From assembly GCA_038093975.1 (NCBI GenBank), contig JBBPTG010000466.1, positions 1 to 11,570 of the forward strand: DNA of 11,570 nt. The letters are read 5' to 3'. A program made the translations under genes and the position numbers. Below the pieces are notes generated by a model that saw nothing but the letters and a program-made list of their open reading frames with translations, made no database searches and was not told the origin of the DNA. Shown here one piece after another: positions 1 through 8,075 of this stretch. Origin of the DNA: Chalciporus piperatus (lineage: Eukaryota; Basidiomycota; Agaricomycetes; Boletales; Boletaceae). Positions within the stretch are counted from its first letter, which is position 1; every line of letters begins with the position of its first letter.

Positions 1-1750
1 ATGTGTCGGTGACAACGATGATAAAGTCGTAAAGCTGTCTTTCAAGCTTGCTGACGACGATAGGAACAAGAGGGCGACTGGTAAACACAGTGTTCCGTTC
101 CACTCGATGGAAGGGGTAAAAACGCGACGCGGAGTACGATGATGTTCGACATCATGAGGTGTTCGACAGTTATTAACTCAACGAAAGCAGTTGAAGTGTT
201 GTGAACGCGGTAAACGGAAAATCAAGTGTCCAGTTCCACTCGATGGAAGGACAGAGGACGCGGCACGCTCATAGGCGGCGGGGTTGCTCGACAAGTAGAT
301 ACCTACTGTCAGCGATGACAAGGCGCGAAGACAGCGCAGGTACCCACTTGCGATCGACAGTTGAGTGGCGTACTGGTGACGAGACGACTAGACGATAACG
401 ATAAAGTCGTAAAGCTATCTTTCAAGCTTGTAGATGTCGATGGAGACGAAGTCGAGCGGCGGCGGCTCTTGCACGTGAGTTGCGATAACTCAGGGTATTG
501 ATCTTCTAGGTACTGCTAGAGTACTGCGTGTTGATTGTCCAAACCGGTATAGACGACCAAGCAAGGTTCAACAGATCGTGAAGCTATCTTTCAGGCTTCG
601 CGGATGACGGCGGCGGAATGCGCAACAGAGGTGGACACTCTAGTTGCAGGGGAGTAGTTGCAGAGCAACGACGACGATGTACACGGTAGAGGTAGACACT
701 CTAGCAGAGTCGCGAGACAGCGACAACGATGTACGCAGATAGGGATGTGGGGTGACGACGACGACGAATGGGTAACAGAAACTGGGCACTAAATGCTGAC
801 CCATGAGAAATGAAAAGCCAGAAGGCGAATTCGTGACGTCAACAGGTGATCACGCGAACCTGGATCATGTGTACACGCAAAGGCTATTGGTAATACCCAA
901 GCGATCTCCAATGATCAAAGAGCCCCTTGTGCACTATGGGGAACAGCAACATTATCCCGTTTAGAACGGTGGACAGCCGTATGTGCAGCAGTGGGAACAG
1001 AGTTGCTTTCTCCGAGCGTGTCACGTACGCCAACGGTCAAACGACCAACTCTTTAGCCCTAGAGTCCGGGCAGTGTGATCAAGTTTATCCAAGTGTCATG
1101 ACGCAGTCATCAACACTAGGTAGTGACTCTTTAGCTCACGACCAAAGCTAGGTAGGTCTGAGTATGTGGCGACGATGACGACATGTTGCGGACGCAGCAA
1201 CAGTGATGACGATATGAGCTGGCTAGCAGCCTCGACAGTGACAAGGATGGTGAGCGCGACGACAGCGCAATAGACGACAGAGGTAAGCACTCTGCTAAGG
1301 TTGTAACACGGTGATGACGTACTGTTGCAATAGCAGCAACGATGAGCTCGATCTCGATGAGCGTGTACGCGAACGATGGCGACGAGCTGACTGGCAGGCT
1401 CGACGATGTTGACAATGATGAGCTGACTTGCAAGCTCGACGACGACGACGACGATGACGTCGGATTTGCTGACTGAGTTATCTTCAGCGATGAGGACGAT
1501 GGTGAGCTGACTGGCAGACTCAACGCGGACGACGATATGTTTTGCTGACCTGTTATCTTCAGCGACGGCGAAGCACGTTTCTCGATTGTGCTGGTACCCA
1601 CTTGCGACGACGGTGAAGTGGCATACGATGGTGAGCTGACTAGCAGCAACGATGACGAGGCGCGAACAAGCAGCGCATGTACCCAGTTGCGACGACGGTG
1701 CAAGTGGCGTACGACGAGTGCGGCAGTGACGAGACACTGAGGCAAGGTGA
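1..1750. repeat. Complex degenerate repeat region, no gene recognised
   Basis: I see no credible gene here. The stretch is a patchwork of modules that recur imperfectly. A 31-bp module beginning GATAAAGTCGTAAAGC lies at 20-50 and 400-430 with one mismatch, and a decayed copy lies near 574-600. A module containing GTTCCACTCGATGGAAGG occurs near 81-114 and 210-250. A 65-70 bp module with AGGCGCGAA, CAGCGCA and GTACCCA blocks occurs at 314-383 and 1651-1715, with a partial copy at about 1588-1626. GAGCTGACTGGCAG-like units occur near 1384, 1417, 1504 and 1632. Spacers are rich in GAC/GAT triplets. The long open frames on the minus strand at 1096-1794 follow from this triplet-like composition and encode Ser/Val-rich low-complexity sequence. 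About 760-1150 is less repetitive but also shows nothing identifiable. It may be an old minisatellite or a nested repeat remnant. Confidence 0.6.
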
Positions 1751-1957
1751 ATGTTTAATAGTCTTGTTCTAATGAAACGACTCAACTCAATCAAGAGCTA
1801 GCGCTATCATCAGACAACATGCCCTAGCGAAACCACATCAACTCAGTAACTAGAGCTGAGGATCAGACTAGGCAAGCAGGAGCGCTTGGCCCATGAAGTT
1901 CAAGAAGAGGAAACTCCAGGAGAACAAGACTGGAGAGCCAGTGCTTGTCAACCCGGG

Positions 1958-1967
1958 TTTATATACT
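1958..1967 (-). promoter_or_regulatory. TATA box, putative U3 promoter of 3' LTR
   Basis: The minus strand reads AGTATATAAA, a strong TATA consensus, about 400 bp inside the candidate LTR and 63 bp or more downstream of the bZIP-site array. The same 10-mer occurs at 8353-8362 near the 5' end of the element. Function is inferred from position only. Confidence 0.45.
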
Positions 1968-2009
1968 ATTGACAGTGTTTGTACATGTTGTGGCTAAACC
2001 TTAACTATA

Positions 2010-2161
2010 TGACTAGGTATGACTAGATATGAGTCATGGCGAGTAACAGCCAATAGCGTATATGACTAGGAAGCGAGATGAGTCAGCGTGAGTCAGTATG
2101 AGTCACGGTGAGTCATAATGAGTCAATAAGAGTCTGAGTCATGGTGACTCGGTATGAGTCA
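2010..2161. promoter_or_regulatory. Array of TGAGTCA (Gcn4/AP-1-type bZIP) sites at 10-bp spacing
   Basis: Exact TGAGTCA heptamers start at 2030, 2079, 2089, 2099, 2109, 2119, 2135 and 2155. Five of them (2079-2119) are exactly 10 bp apart. Variants fill other steps of the same period: TGACTAG at 2010, 2020 and 2063, AGAGTCT at 2129 and TGACTCG at 2145. TGASTCA is the known core site of Gcn4/AP-1-type bZIP factors and is nearly palindromic, so it works in either orientation. The array lies upstream of the minus-strand TATA box, as a U3 enhancer would. It may equally be a decanucleotide tandem repeat that happens to contain the site. Confidence 0.6.
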
Positions 2162-2239
2162 TGGACAGTGGGGAAGATGCACAGCCACGCACAGCCACAT
2201 TACGTAAGCGAAAGGCTAGACCTAGCTGATGTCAGCAGG

Positions 2240-5200
2240 TCACGTGATGTGATCTTGATAAGATAAGATAACAGAAAAGGGAGAGAAAGCGACTAAGTGC
2301 AAAAGTGAAAGAGAAACGTAGTAAGTGTAGGAAAGACTAGGATAAGGAACTGAGCGTTCGTAACAATAGCTTCCTGGAGGTTGGGCTTCATCTGCCTTCC
2401 CCCCCTCCGTTCGCTCGCGAGGGCCCCTCAGAACGAACTGGCTCCTGACCCGTTTCGCAAACTCGGCGGATGTCTCAGGCCGGCCCGTTTCAGCCGGCTC
2501 CACCACCGCTCTCGATGCTCCCTTCTTCACAGGGACCCCGCCCCCAGGCGACCGCTGAGCGCCCCCGGCGTCACCAGACTTGGAAGAACGCCCGGATGGT
2601 CGGTGTGGACCCACGATCGCAACGCCAGGCTCAATAGTACGCCTGGATGGTCGTTGTGTAACCTCGATCGCCACCCCAGGCTCGATAGTACGCCTGGATG
2701 GTCGTTGTGCATCCTCGATCACAACCTCAGGTCCCGTAGTACGCCTGGATGGTCGTGGTGCAGCTTCGATCACCACCCCAGGCTCGATAGTACGCCTGGG
2801 TGGTCGTTGTGTTCCACCACCCGTCTTCGGTGATGGCGATGGTTTCGCCGCTCCAGTACGTGCCAGTGGTTTCGCGGCCACTGGAAGAGGCCCCCCATCT
2901 ACCCTTTTCTCGCGTAGCCGATCGCTGCGACGCGCCGTCCCCAGCGCCTCAGACCCCACCAGGACCGGCATACTAACTAGCGCTGCCAACCCGGCGTCTA
3001 CGCCCTCCTCAGCAAGCTGAACGTACTCGCTGGGTCCACGAACTGTCCCAACCGAGTCGGCCGAGTACATTCGCGACAACGCGTCAGGGAGAATGTTCTC
3101 CACCCCAGGCAAGTACTTGATCTCGAAGTCAAACTCACTGATCTTCTCTATCCATCGCGCCTGGCGCCCTGACAGGTTCTTTTGATTGTAAAGGTGAATC
3201 AACCCCTTGTGGTCGGTCAACCACGTAAACCTCGCGCCCTGCAAGATGTCCCGATAACGAAGCATCCCCTCTACGCCGGCCAGCATTTCCTGCTCATGAA
3301 CTGGGTAGTTCTGTTGAGCTGCATTCATTTTTGCACTAAAGAAGGCAGCAATACGCCCCTTCTGCCAGTCTCTCCCTTGAGCGACCACGGCCGCGATCCC
3401 ATTCAAGCACGCATCGGTCATCAGCCAAATCGGCTCTGCGGCCTCGCCATAGGTAAGTGGCATCCTGCGATGATCAGCACAAGCCTGAACGTAACGCTTC
3501 ACAGTCTCGAACGAGCGTTGCTCGGTCTCGCCCCACTTGAACGGTACAGCGTCCCCCGTTACTGCCGACAATATCCCCATCGGAACCCTGACTTTGTATA
3601 TATCGTCCGCTAAGTATCCAGCGGCGCCAATGAAGCCTCTCAGTAAGTCTCGATTGGTCGGCGTCTTCCAATTCACAACGCGTTCCACTTTATCGGGATC
3701 CATTCGGATACCGTCGTCGTCTACCACTCGTCCAAGGATCTTCATCTCCTTCTTCAAGAATCGAAGTTTCGACTCACTGAGGTATAACCTCTCTCTCTGC
3801 AAGATATCAAGGACAATTTTCACATGTTCAACATGCTCCTCCAACGTGTCGGAGTACACGGTGATATCATCAAGGTAAACGTCCATGAATCGTCCTATGT
3901 AATTCCCGAACAGATGGTTCATCAGCGCTTGGTACGTCGCCGGCGCGTTACAATCACCAATCTGAATGACTGTGCTGACAAGGTTCCCATCAGGCGTCGT
4001 CACTGCGCTGCGTTCCACATGCTCCGGAACAATTCGAATCTGTTCGTAGGCGTCTTGCCCATCGATTATGGAACGGTACTTTCCCTGGCACACTCGCCGC
4101 AGGATGCCATCAATGTCAGGCAACGGCGCCGATAACTTGTGAGTGTTTTTGTTACGTTCTCTCAAGTCAACAACCGTTCTGAGTTTATCACTCCCCGGTT
4201 TCCTAATGAAGAGCATAGGGACCGTGTTCCCGATGCTCGTCATCTTCCAGCGTCCAGTGTTCAAGTACGCTCGCCGCTTTTCCACCCACTGGGGTCTCAA
4301 TGGTTCAGGACACCGGGATGCCCTCCAAGGGTAAATCTTTGTATTATCAATCAGTGGTATCGTGTGATTAATGGCTCGTAAAGGCGGCAACTCCGTGTCA
4401 CTCGCCTTCCCGCACAGCGGCTTTGCTAACTCGTATAGCAGACGTCTAGCCTGATCGATGCGTTCGTCGAGCACTTCGGCCGCTCTTGACTCCAAGACCT
4501 GGACCTGCGACCCCCTAATCGGCAGGGGCGTGTCCGATCCTATTACCACTCGAGATCCGTTCAACCCGACCATCACCTGGTGCTGAAACAGAAAAGGGGT
4601 TCCGAGAATCAGGTCGTAGTTTTGTACGTTGATTATATCGAAGTATCGCTCGGAGCTGATCTTTTGGTATTCGAAGCGAACCTTCGTACCATAGTTCACC
4701 TTGGATCGTGACCCTTGGACCGCCAGCTGAACGGTGAGTGGTTTGGCCAGAGCGATTCGCTTAACGCCGAGTTGTTCGGCCAAGTTCGTTGACATGAAGT
4801 CCGCCAGAGAGCCAGAATCCACCAGCGCCCTCGCCGGGTGCCCCTCAATGTTCACTACTATCACCACAGGTTTCGGAATCAACCGTTTAAAGTCTTTGGT
4901 CGCCGAAGAATTTCGTTCTAGCGCTGGATATCTGCCTTCCGGGATTTGCACCCCGTTGACCTCGGTGATCACCACAAGGCCATCCTTGTTGGTACGATAA
5001 TCGACGCCCTTCGACCATGCGAAGTCGCTTGCCAACTCCGCCATAAAGCTCGCCAGGATGTCCTCATTCTCCTCCTCGAGACTTGCTGTTCCCCACAGCC
5101 ACCGTGGTAAGCTCCAACGATCACGGTCGAGGGACTCAGAATTGACAGCGTCCAATAGCTCCGCAGTCGCCCGTCGAGCGTGAATGCGGTACCAGTTAAC

Positions 5201-7477
5201 CACATCGAAATCATCAATCAGAGCGAGACGAAATGGTATCTCAACGCGATAATTTAGTCTCCTATCCCATAACGTTAATCGCCCTTCATCGGTGGTGCTA
5301 CAGTCGAAGCGCCCACTCTGCCATCCAGCATCGTATTCTCTGGTAAGCAAATGCTCGATCCTCTGAGCTAATGGATCTCCCATTCGCGTTCCTCGCCGGC
5401 TGGTAACACCCACACCGGGTTCACTACCATAGCCTCTTTCAACCAGTACTCCGGCGTACCAATCCCCCAGGCGAAATCCTTCGCTAGCGAGCATGAGGGT
5501 ATCCACTAAAAAGTCCCAGTCCTCCTCTGGGCCTTCCTGCCCTCGTTCACCTAACCTTCGAACATCATAAATGACATGTTGAGTATCAGACACTCGGTAC
5601 GACAGCCAGCGATCTTGACGATACACTCGCTGATCCTCAGGATCGTCGCCAGGATACGGCGCTCCTGCCGCGAGGACCTCTTCGGCTCGTCGAGCCAAAG
5701 GGTCTCCCATCCGATCAGTTATCTCATCGATCGAATGGTAAGGCTCTTCCTGCTCCAAATGCATCATCCCGACCGTTAGCTCATCCAACCGCTCTACAGA
5801 TTCGGCTAGGTGTTCCACCTGCGATATACTCGCGAGATCCAGACTATAGCTGCTAACGCCAGGGGGGCTCGACCGACTCCCGCCGGGTACCGTTTTTCCT
5901 TCAATGCATTGCGGGCCAGTATGTCCACTCCCTGCGCATTTAAAGCAGAGCCGGTTCTCCGCCCGGTAGGTATATTGTTCCTCCGTGAGGTTATATCGTT
6001 CTCTAATGGACCGGCCAGGTCGGGCTCGTCCTCCCGAGTTTGGAGCACCTCCACGTCCGGCGGGTCCCCTTCCTCTTCGTTCATGGTCTCGTCCTGAGCC
6101 ACTACTAGCAGGCACAGCGCGGGTTTGCTGGCCATAGGCGCTGCTGCCTCGACCAACGCGATCTGGTCCCCCTCCAGTCCCTGGGGTACTGAAGCCACTA
6201 GTTCGAGGCGCCACTGCCGGTTTTGGAGATCGTTCCCTCCTGGAGCGATTCCTTCGTCCAAAGCGGTCCCCTTCGCCGGTTTTATCGCGAGATCCGCGAC
6301 CTGTAACCGACTGAGAGATCTCGATGATCTCAGCCGCTCCTATAACCTGTTTCAAGGTCGACCTTTCAGGATTCAACTTATCCCTCCACAGCTCGGATTG
6401 CAACGCCGAGTTCAACCCGAACCAAAGTTTCATGACCTTTTCACGCTCGCCAACATCCCCAATCAAGTTCCACAACTCGTTGAGTTCGGCGACGAATTCT
6501 CTAACTGTGCGATCATTCTGGTAAGTTTTCCTTAGCCTATCTCGCTGTTTGGTTCGATAATTGATTGGGAAACAAGCATTGAACATTTCCATAAAGAATT
6601 CTTTGAGTCTCCACTCGTACGGCGCGTCCGAGACCTCACGAATATAGAACTCATGCGCTTTTCCCGTTAGGAAGCGCGATAGAACAAACACTCGCTCATA
6701 GGTTTTCACCTCTCCAGCCTCGACATAAGCTCGTCCTTCAGTGACGAAGCGATGGAACGACCGAGAATCGGCCGAGCCGTCATACTTGGTAGGCGGTACA
6801 GGTTTCAGTTTTCCATACCCATGGCGATGTGATCGCTTCTTTTTCTTGTCCTTTCGTTTGTTTCGCTTCGCGGTTCCACGGTTTCTACCTCGTCCTCGCC
6901 CTTTTCGAGACGGGCTAGAACTGCTCGTCGACGAGTCGCCCGATGATGACGACGGGTCGGTCTCAGATGAGTCCGATTCCGAATCGCTCGAATGACTCCT
7001 GTCACTACTCGAGGACGACGAGCTGGAGTCTGAGGGACTTCCTCGCCTCTTCTTCCTGCTAACCTGCTTTAGTGCCTTCCCTAGGTAGCTTGTGGGCGCG
7101 ATTTGTTGTACAGGCTCCATCACTCGAGTGGAAGTCTTCTTCGACTTTTTTCCTTTCGCTTTCAGCGACCGATCGATCAATCCCTCAATAGGATCGTCAT
7201 CCTCGCCTCGATTAATCGCGAAATTCAGTCGGTGCGTACTAATCGTAGGCTCCTCAGGCTCTGACGATTTTCTCGCTTCATTGCGTCGTCGACGCTGACG
7301 GCGAGCCTTCTTGGCTTTTTTTTCTCCTGCCCTCGCCGGGCTCGTAGCTTCCGTCATCACTTGACGCCGGCTTGCCCATCGCGTGAATAGGTTCGTTGTT
7401 GGTGTTACCAGCATCTCGCAGCTGATTCCATTGTTCCAGCGCGAGCTTCTGCGCTTCGGTATCGGTTTCGTTTTCAC
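2240..7477 (-). CDS. Ty3/gypsy Gag-Pol polyprotein (gag core, CCHC, protease, RT, RNase H; no integrase)
   Basis: Open frame of 1745 codons with no internal stop. Residues 1 to about 51 look like out-of-frame shadow of the upstream ORF; real coding probably begins at the A8 run (7316-7323), or at an internal Met at residue 41 (7357). Seen in order: Ser-rich then Arg/Lys-rich stretch 149-220; retrotransposon gag core about 230-390; CCHC knuckle C511-C514-H519-C524 in CX2CX4HX4C spacing; two related MGDPLA modules from 589 and 698; retropepsin-like protease with DSG at 887-889 and ILGTPF near 957; reverse transcriptase about 1060-1270 with D1139 and YLDD 1201-1204; RNase H about 1350-1470 with D1355, E1397, D1422, D1465. 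These would copy element RNA into DNA inside virus-like particles. Residues 1471-1704 are low-complexity with 17-residue repeats, and 1705-1745 read into the LTR. Integrase is missing, so new insertions would need it supplied in trans. Confidence 0.88.
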   Translation of the reverse strand: MKTKPIPKRRSSRWNNGISCEMLVTPTTNLFTRWASRRQVMTEATSPARAGEKKAKKARRQRRRRNEARKSSEPEEPTISTHRLNFAINRGEDDDPIEGLIDRSLKAKGKKSKKTSTRVMEPVQQIAPTSYLGKALKQVSRKKRRGSPSDSSSSSSSSDRSHSSDSESDSSETDPSSSSGDSSTSSSSPSRKGRGRGRNRGTAKRNKRKDKKKKRSHRHGYGKLKPVPPTKYDGSADSRSFHRFVTEGRAYVEAGEVKTYERVFVLSRFLTGKAHEFYIREVSDAPYEWRLKEFFMEMFNACFPINYRTKQRDRLRKTYQNDRTVREFVAELNELWNLIGDVGEREKVMKLWFGLNSALQSELWRDKLNPERSTLKQVIGAAEIIEISQSVTGRGSRDKTGEGDRFGRRNRSRRERSPKPAVAPRTSGFSTPGTGGGPDRVGRGSSAYGQQTRAVPASSGSGRDHERRGRGPAGRGGAPNSGGRARPGRSIRERYNLTEEQYTYRAENRLCFKCAGSGHTGPQCIEGKTVPGGSRSSPPGVSSYSLDLASISQVEHLAESVERLDELTVGMMHLEQEEPYHSIDEITDRMGDPLARRAEEVLAAGAPYPGDDPEDQRVYRQDRWLSYRVSDTQHVIYDVRRLGERGQEGPEEDWDFLVDTLMLASEGFRLGDWYAGVLVERGYGSEPGVGVTSRRGTRMGDPLAQRIEHLLTREYDAGWQSGRFDCSTTDEGRLTLWDRRLNYRVEIPFRLALIDDFDVVNWYRIHARRATAELLDAVNSESLDRDRWSLPRWLWGTASLEEENEDILASFMAELASDFAWSKGVDYRTNKDGLVVITEVNGVQIPEGRYPALERNSSATKDFKRLIPKPVVIVVNIEGHPARALVDSGSLADFMSTNLAEQLGVKRIALAKPLTVQLAVQGSRSKVNYGTKVRFEYQKISSERYFDIINVQNYDLILGTPFLFQHQVMVGLNGSRVVIGSDTPLPIRGSQVQVLESRAAEVLDERIDQARRLLYELAKPLCGKASDTELPPLRAINHTIPLIDNTKIYPWRASRCPEPLRPQWVEKRRAYLNTGRWKMTSIGNTVPMLFIRKPGSDKLRTVVDLRERNKNTHKLSAPLPDIDGILRRVCQGKYRSIIDGQDAYEQIRIVPEHVERSAVTTPDGNLVSTVIQIGDCNAPATYQALMNHLFGNYIGRFMDVYLDDITVYSDTLEEHVEHVKIVLDILQRERLYLSESKLRFLKKEMKILGRVVDDDGIRMDPDKVERVVNWKTPTNRDLLRGFIGAAGYLADDIYKVRVPMGILSAVTGDAVPFKWGETEQRSFETVKRYVQACADHRRMPLTYGEAAEPIWLMTDACLNGIAAVVAQGRDWQKGRIAAFFSAKMNAAQQNYPVHEQEMLAGVEGMLRYRDILQGARFTWLTDHKGLIHLYNQKNLSGRQARWIEKISEFDFEIKYLPGVENILPDALSRMYSADSVGTVRGPSEYVQLAEEGVDAGLAALVSMPVLVGSEALGTARRSDRLREKRVDGGPLPVAAKPLARTGAAKPSPSPKTGGGTQRPPRRTIEPGVVIEAAPRPSRRTTGPEVVIEDAQRPSRRTIEPGVAIEVTQRPSRRTIEPGVAIVGPHRPSGRSSKSGDAGGAQRSPGGGVPVKKGASRAVVEPAETGRPETSAEFAKRVRSQFVLRGPRERTEGGKADEAQPPGSYCYERSVPYPSLSYTYYVSLSLLHLVAFSPFSVILSYQDHIT
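2560..2815 (-). repeat. 51-bp tandem repeat in pol tail (17-residue units)
   Basis: The core GCCTGGATGG (plus strand) and variants start at 2590, 2641, 2692, 2743 and 2794, exactly 51 bp apart. The unit encodes 17 residues of the form (Q)RPSRRTIEPGVVIE plus two or three variable positions, about residues 1557-1640 of the pol ORF. Because 51 is a multiple of three, other frames are open too and produce repetitive shadow ORFs on the plus strand. The unit is Pro/Arg-rich and lies where a linker to integrase would be expected. Confidence 0.85.
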
Positions 7478-8075
7478 TCAACCCTAGCGCTCCCCAGTTC
7501 CGAGGATCAACGCCTTTGCCCTTCGATGGGCCTGCCTCAGCCTCACTTTCGGGCTGGTATACTTCGACCCTACGGTTTCTTCGCCGTATCGTCGCACGCT
7601 GGTCATCAGTAAGGCTTTTTTCAGCCTCCTGGAGCGTGCGCTCAATCTCAGTTTCCTGTTCTTGCTCGTCTCGAGCGGAATCTGACTGGGTCTCTCGTTC
7701 GGCCACGAGCGCTCGCTTGCGTCGTGCCTCTTTCGGTTCTTTCACCCTCTCAGCCTCGTCAGGCGAGTGGTTATCATTCTCAGGTGCGTATTCTCCAGGT
7801 ACAGAGATTTTATTAATTTGGACCGGCGTTCTAGAAACGACCGGTCTGGCTCCACTGGCCCATGCTCGTCCGTCCGTAGGGGACAACGGTCTCGATGCCG
7901 CGACATCGCGATAAGATCGCAAGCCGTCGAACAACGGGGAACCAGGCCGAGGACCTTGCGGTCCTGGCGCTGGCGGAGGAGATAAGGGCGACGACTCACT
8001 TAGCGCCCGACGACGTGGGGTCTGCGGGTTTTCAGCGAGTCTAGTGGTGCGGCTTCGTAGTACGTAGCGCGACAT
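7278..8075 (-). CDS. Retroelement upstream ORF, gag N-terminal region (frame-shifted from pol)
   Basis: 265-codon frame starting at ATG 8075 after an A-rich leader (CAACATCAAAACAATCG just upstream), typical of a gag start. The product is hydrophilic: a basic N-terminus, Pro/Ser/Arg-rich residues 20-80, then a highly charged Glu/Lys/Arg segment around 100-165 that could form a coiled coil. No known domain is recognised; by position it is the N-terminal part of Gag. It overlaps the pol ORF by 200 nt and lies one base out of frame with it. At the A8 run 7316-7323 both frames read Lys-Lys. One A fewer would carry this ORF straight into the gag-pol frame, and the last dozen residues after the run look like nonsense. 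Either this copy has a one-base insertion or sequencing error, or slippage on A8 is used for expression. It could alternatively be a separate protein with pol reinitiating at 7357. Confidence 0.75.
   Translation of the reverse strand: MSRYVLRSRTTRLAENPQTPRRRALSESSPLSPPPAPGPQGPRPGSPLFDGLRSYRDVAASRPLSPTDGRAWASGARPVVSRTPVQINKISVPGEYAPENDNHSPDEAERVKEPKEARRKRALVAERETQSDSARDEQEQETEIERTLQEAEKSLTDDQRATIRRRNRRVEVYQPESEAEAGPSKGKGVDPRNWGALGLSENETDTEAQKLALEQWNQLRDAGNTNNEPIHAMGKPASSDDGSYEPGEGRRKKSQEGSPSASTTQ
7316..7323 (-). other. A8 homopolymer at the gag / gag-pol frame junction
   Basis: Eight consecutive A residues on the minus strand, preceded by GGAG and followed by GCC. The upstream ORF reads AGA AAA AAA AGC here and the downstream ORF reads GAA AAA AAA GCC, so the frames differ by one nucleotide. 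Protein character switches at this point: upstream of it the gag-N frame looks real and the pol frame looks like shadow, downstream the reverse. Candidate indel or slippage site. Confidence 0.65.

Larger units (their letters stand above)
1752..2365 (-). repeat. Candidate 3' LTR of the Ty3/gypsy element
   Basis: On the minus strand the segment begins TGTTACGAACGC at 2365, the TGTTACG start seen in many fungal Ty3/gypsy LTRs. It lies inside the last codons of the pol ORF, which reads about 40 codons into it before a stop at 2240-2242. It contains an array of TGACTCA sites (minus-strand reading) followed by TATATAAA at 1958-1967, a plausible U3 promoter. A terminus ...TATTAAACA at 1752 gives TG...CA ends and a length of 614 bp. 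That left end is a guess because I found no second LTR copy to define it. A purine run (minus strand) at 2395-2408 could be a polypurine tract, but it lies about 30 bp upstream of the LTR start rather than next to it. Confidence 0.55.

Noticed and set aside
201..398. 65-codon plus-strand frame
   Set aside because: Spans two repeat modules and is Arg-rich with no recognisable features.
927..1151. 74-codon plus-strand frame
   Set aside because: No recognisable domain or codon signal, in repeat-rich DNA; length expected by chance.
1096..1794. Two long overlapping minus-strand open frames (232 and 204 codons)
   Set aside because: Both encode Ser/Val-rich low-complexity sequence from GAC/TCG-type repeats, which lack stops in several frames. 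No domain, and they run across the LTR end.
2079..2125. Short regularly spaced repeats as a CRISPR array
   Set aside because: Units are 7 bp with 3-bp spacers in a eukaryotic LTR; no CRISPR architecture.
2580..3020. Repetitive plus-strand frame opposite the pol tail
   Set aside because: Antisense shadow of the 51-bp repeat; 51 is divisible by three, so all frames repeat in register.
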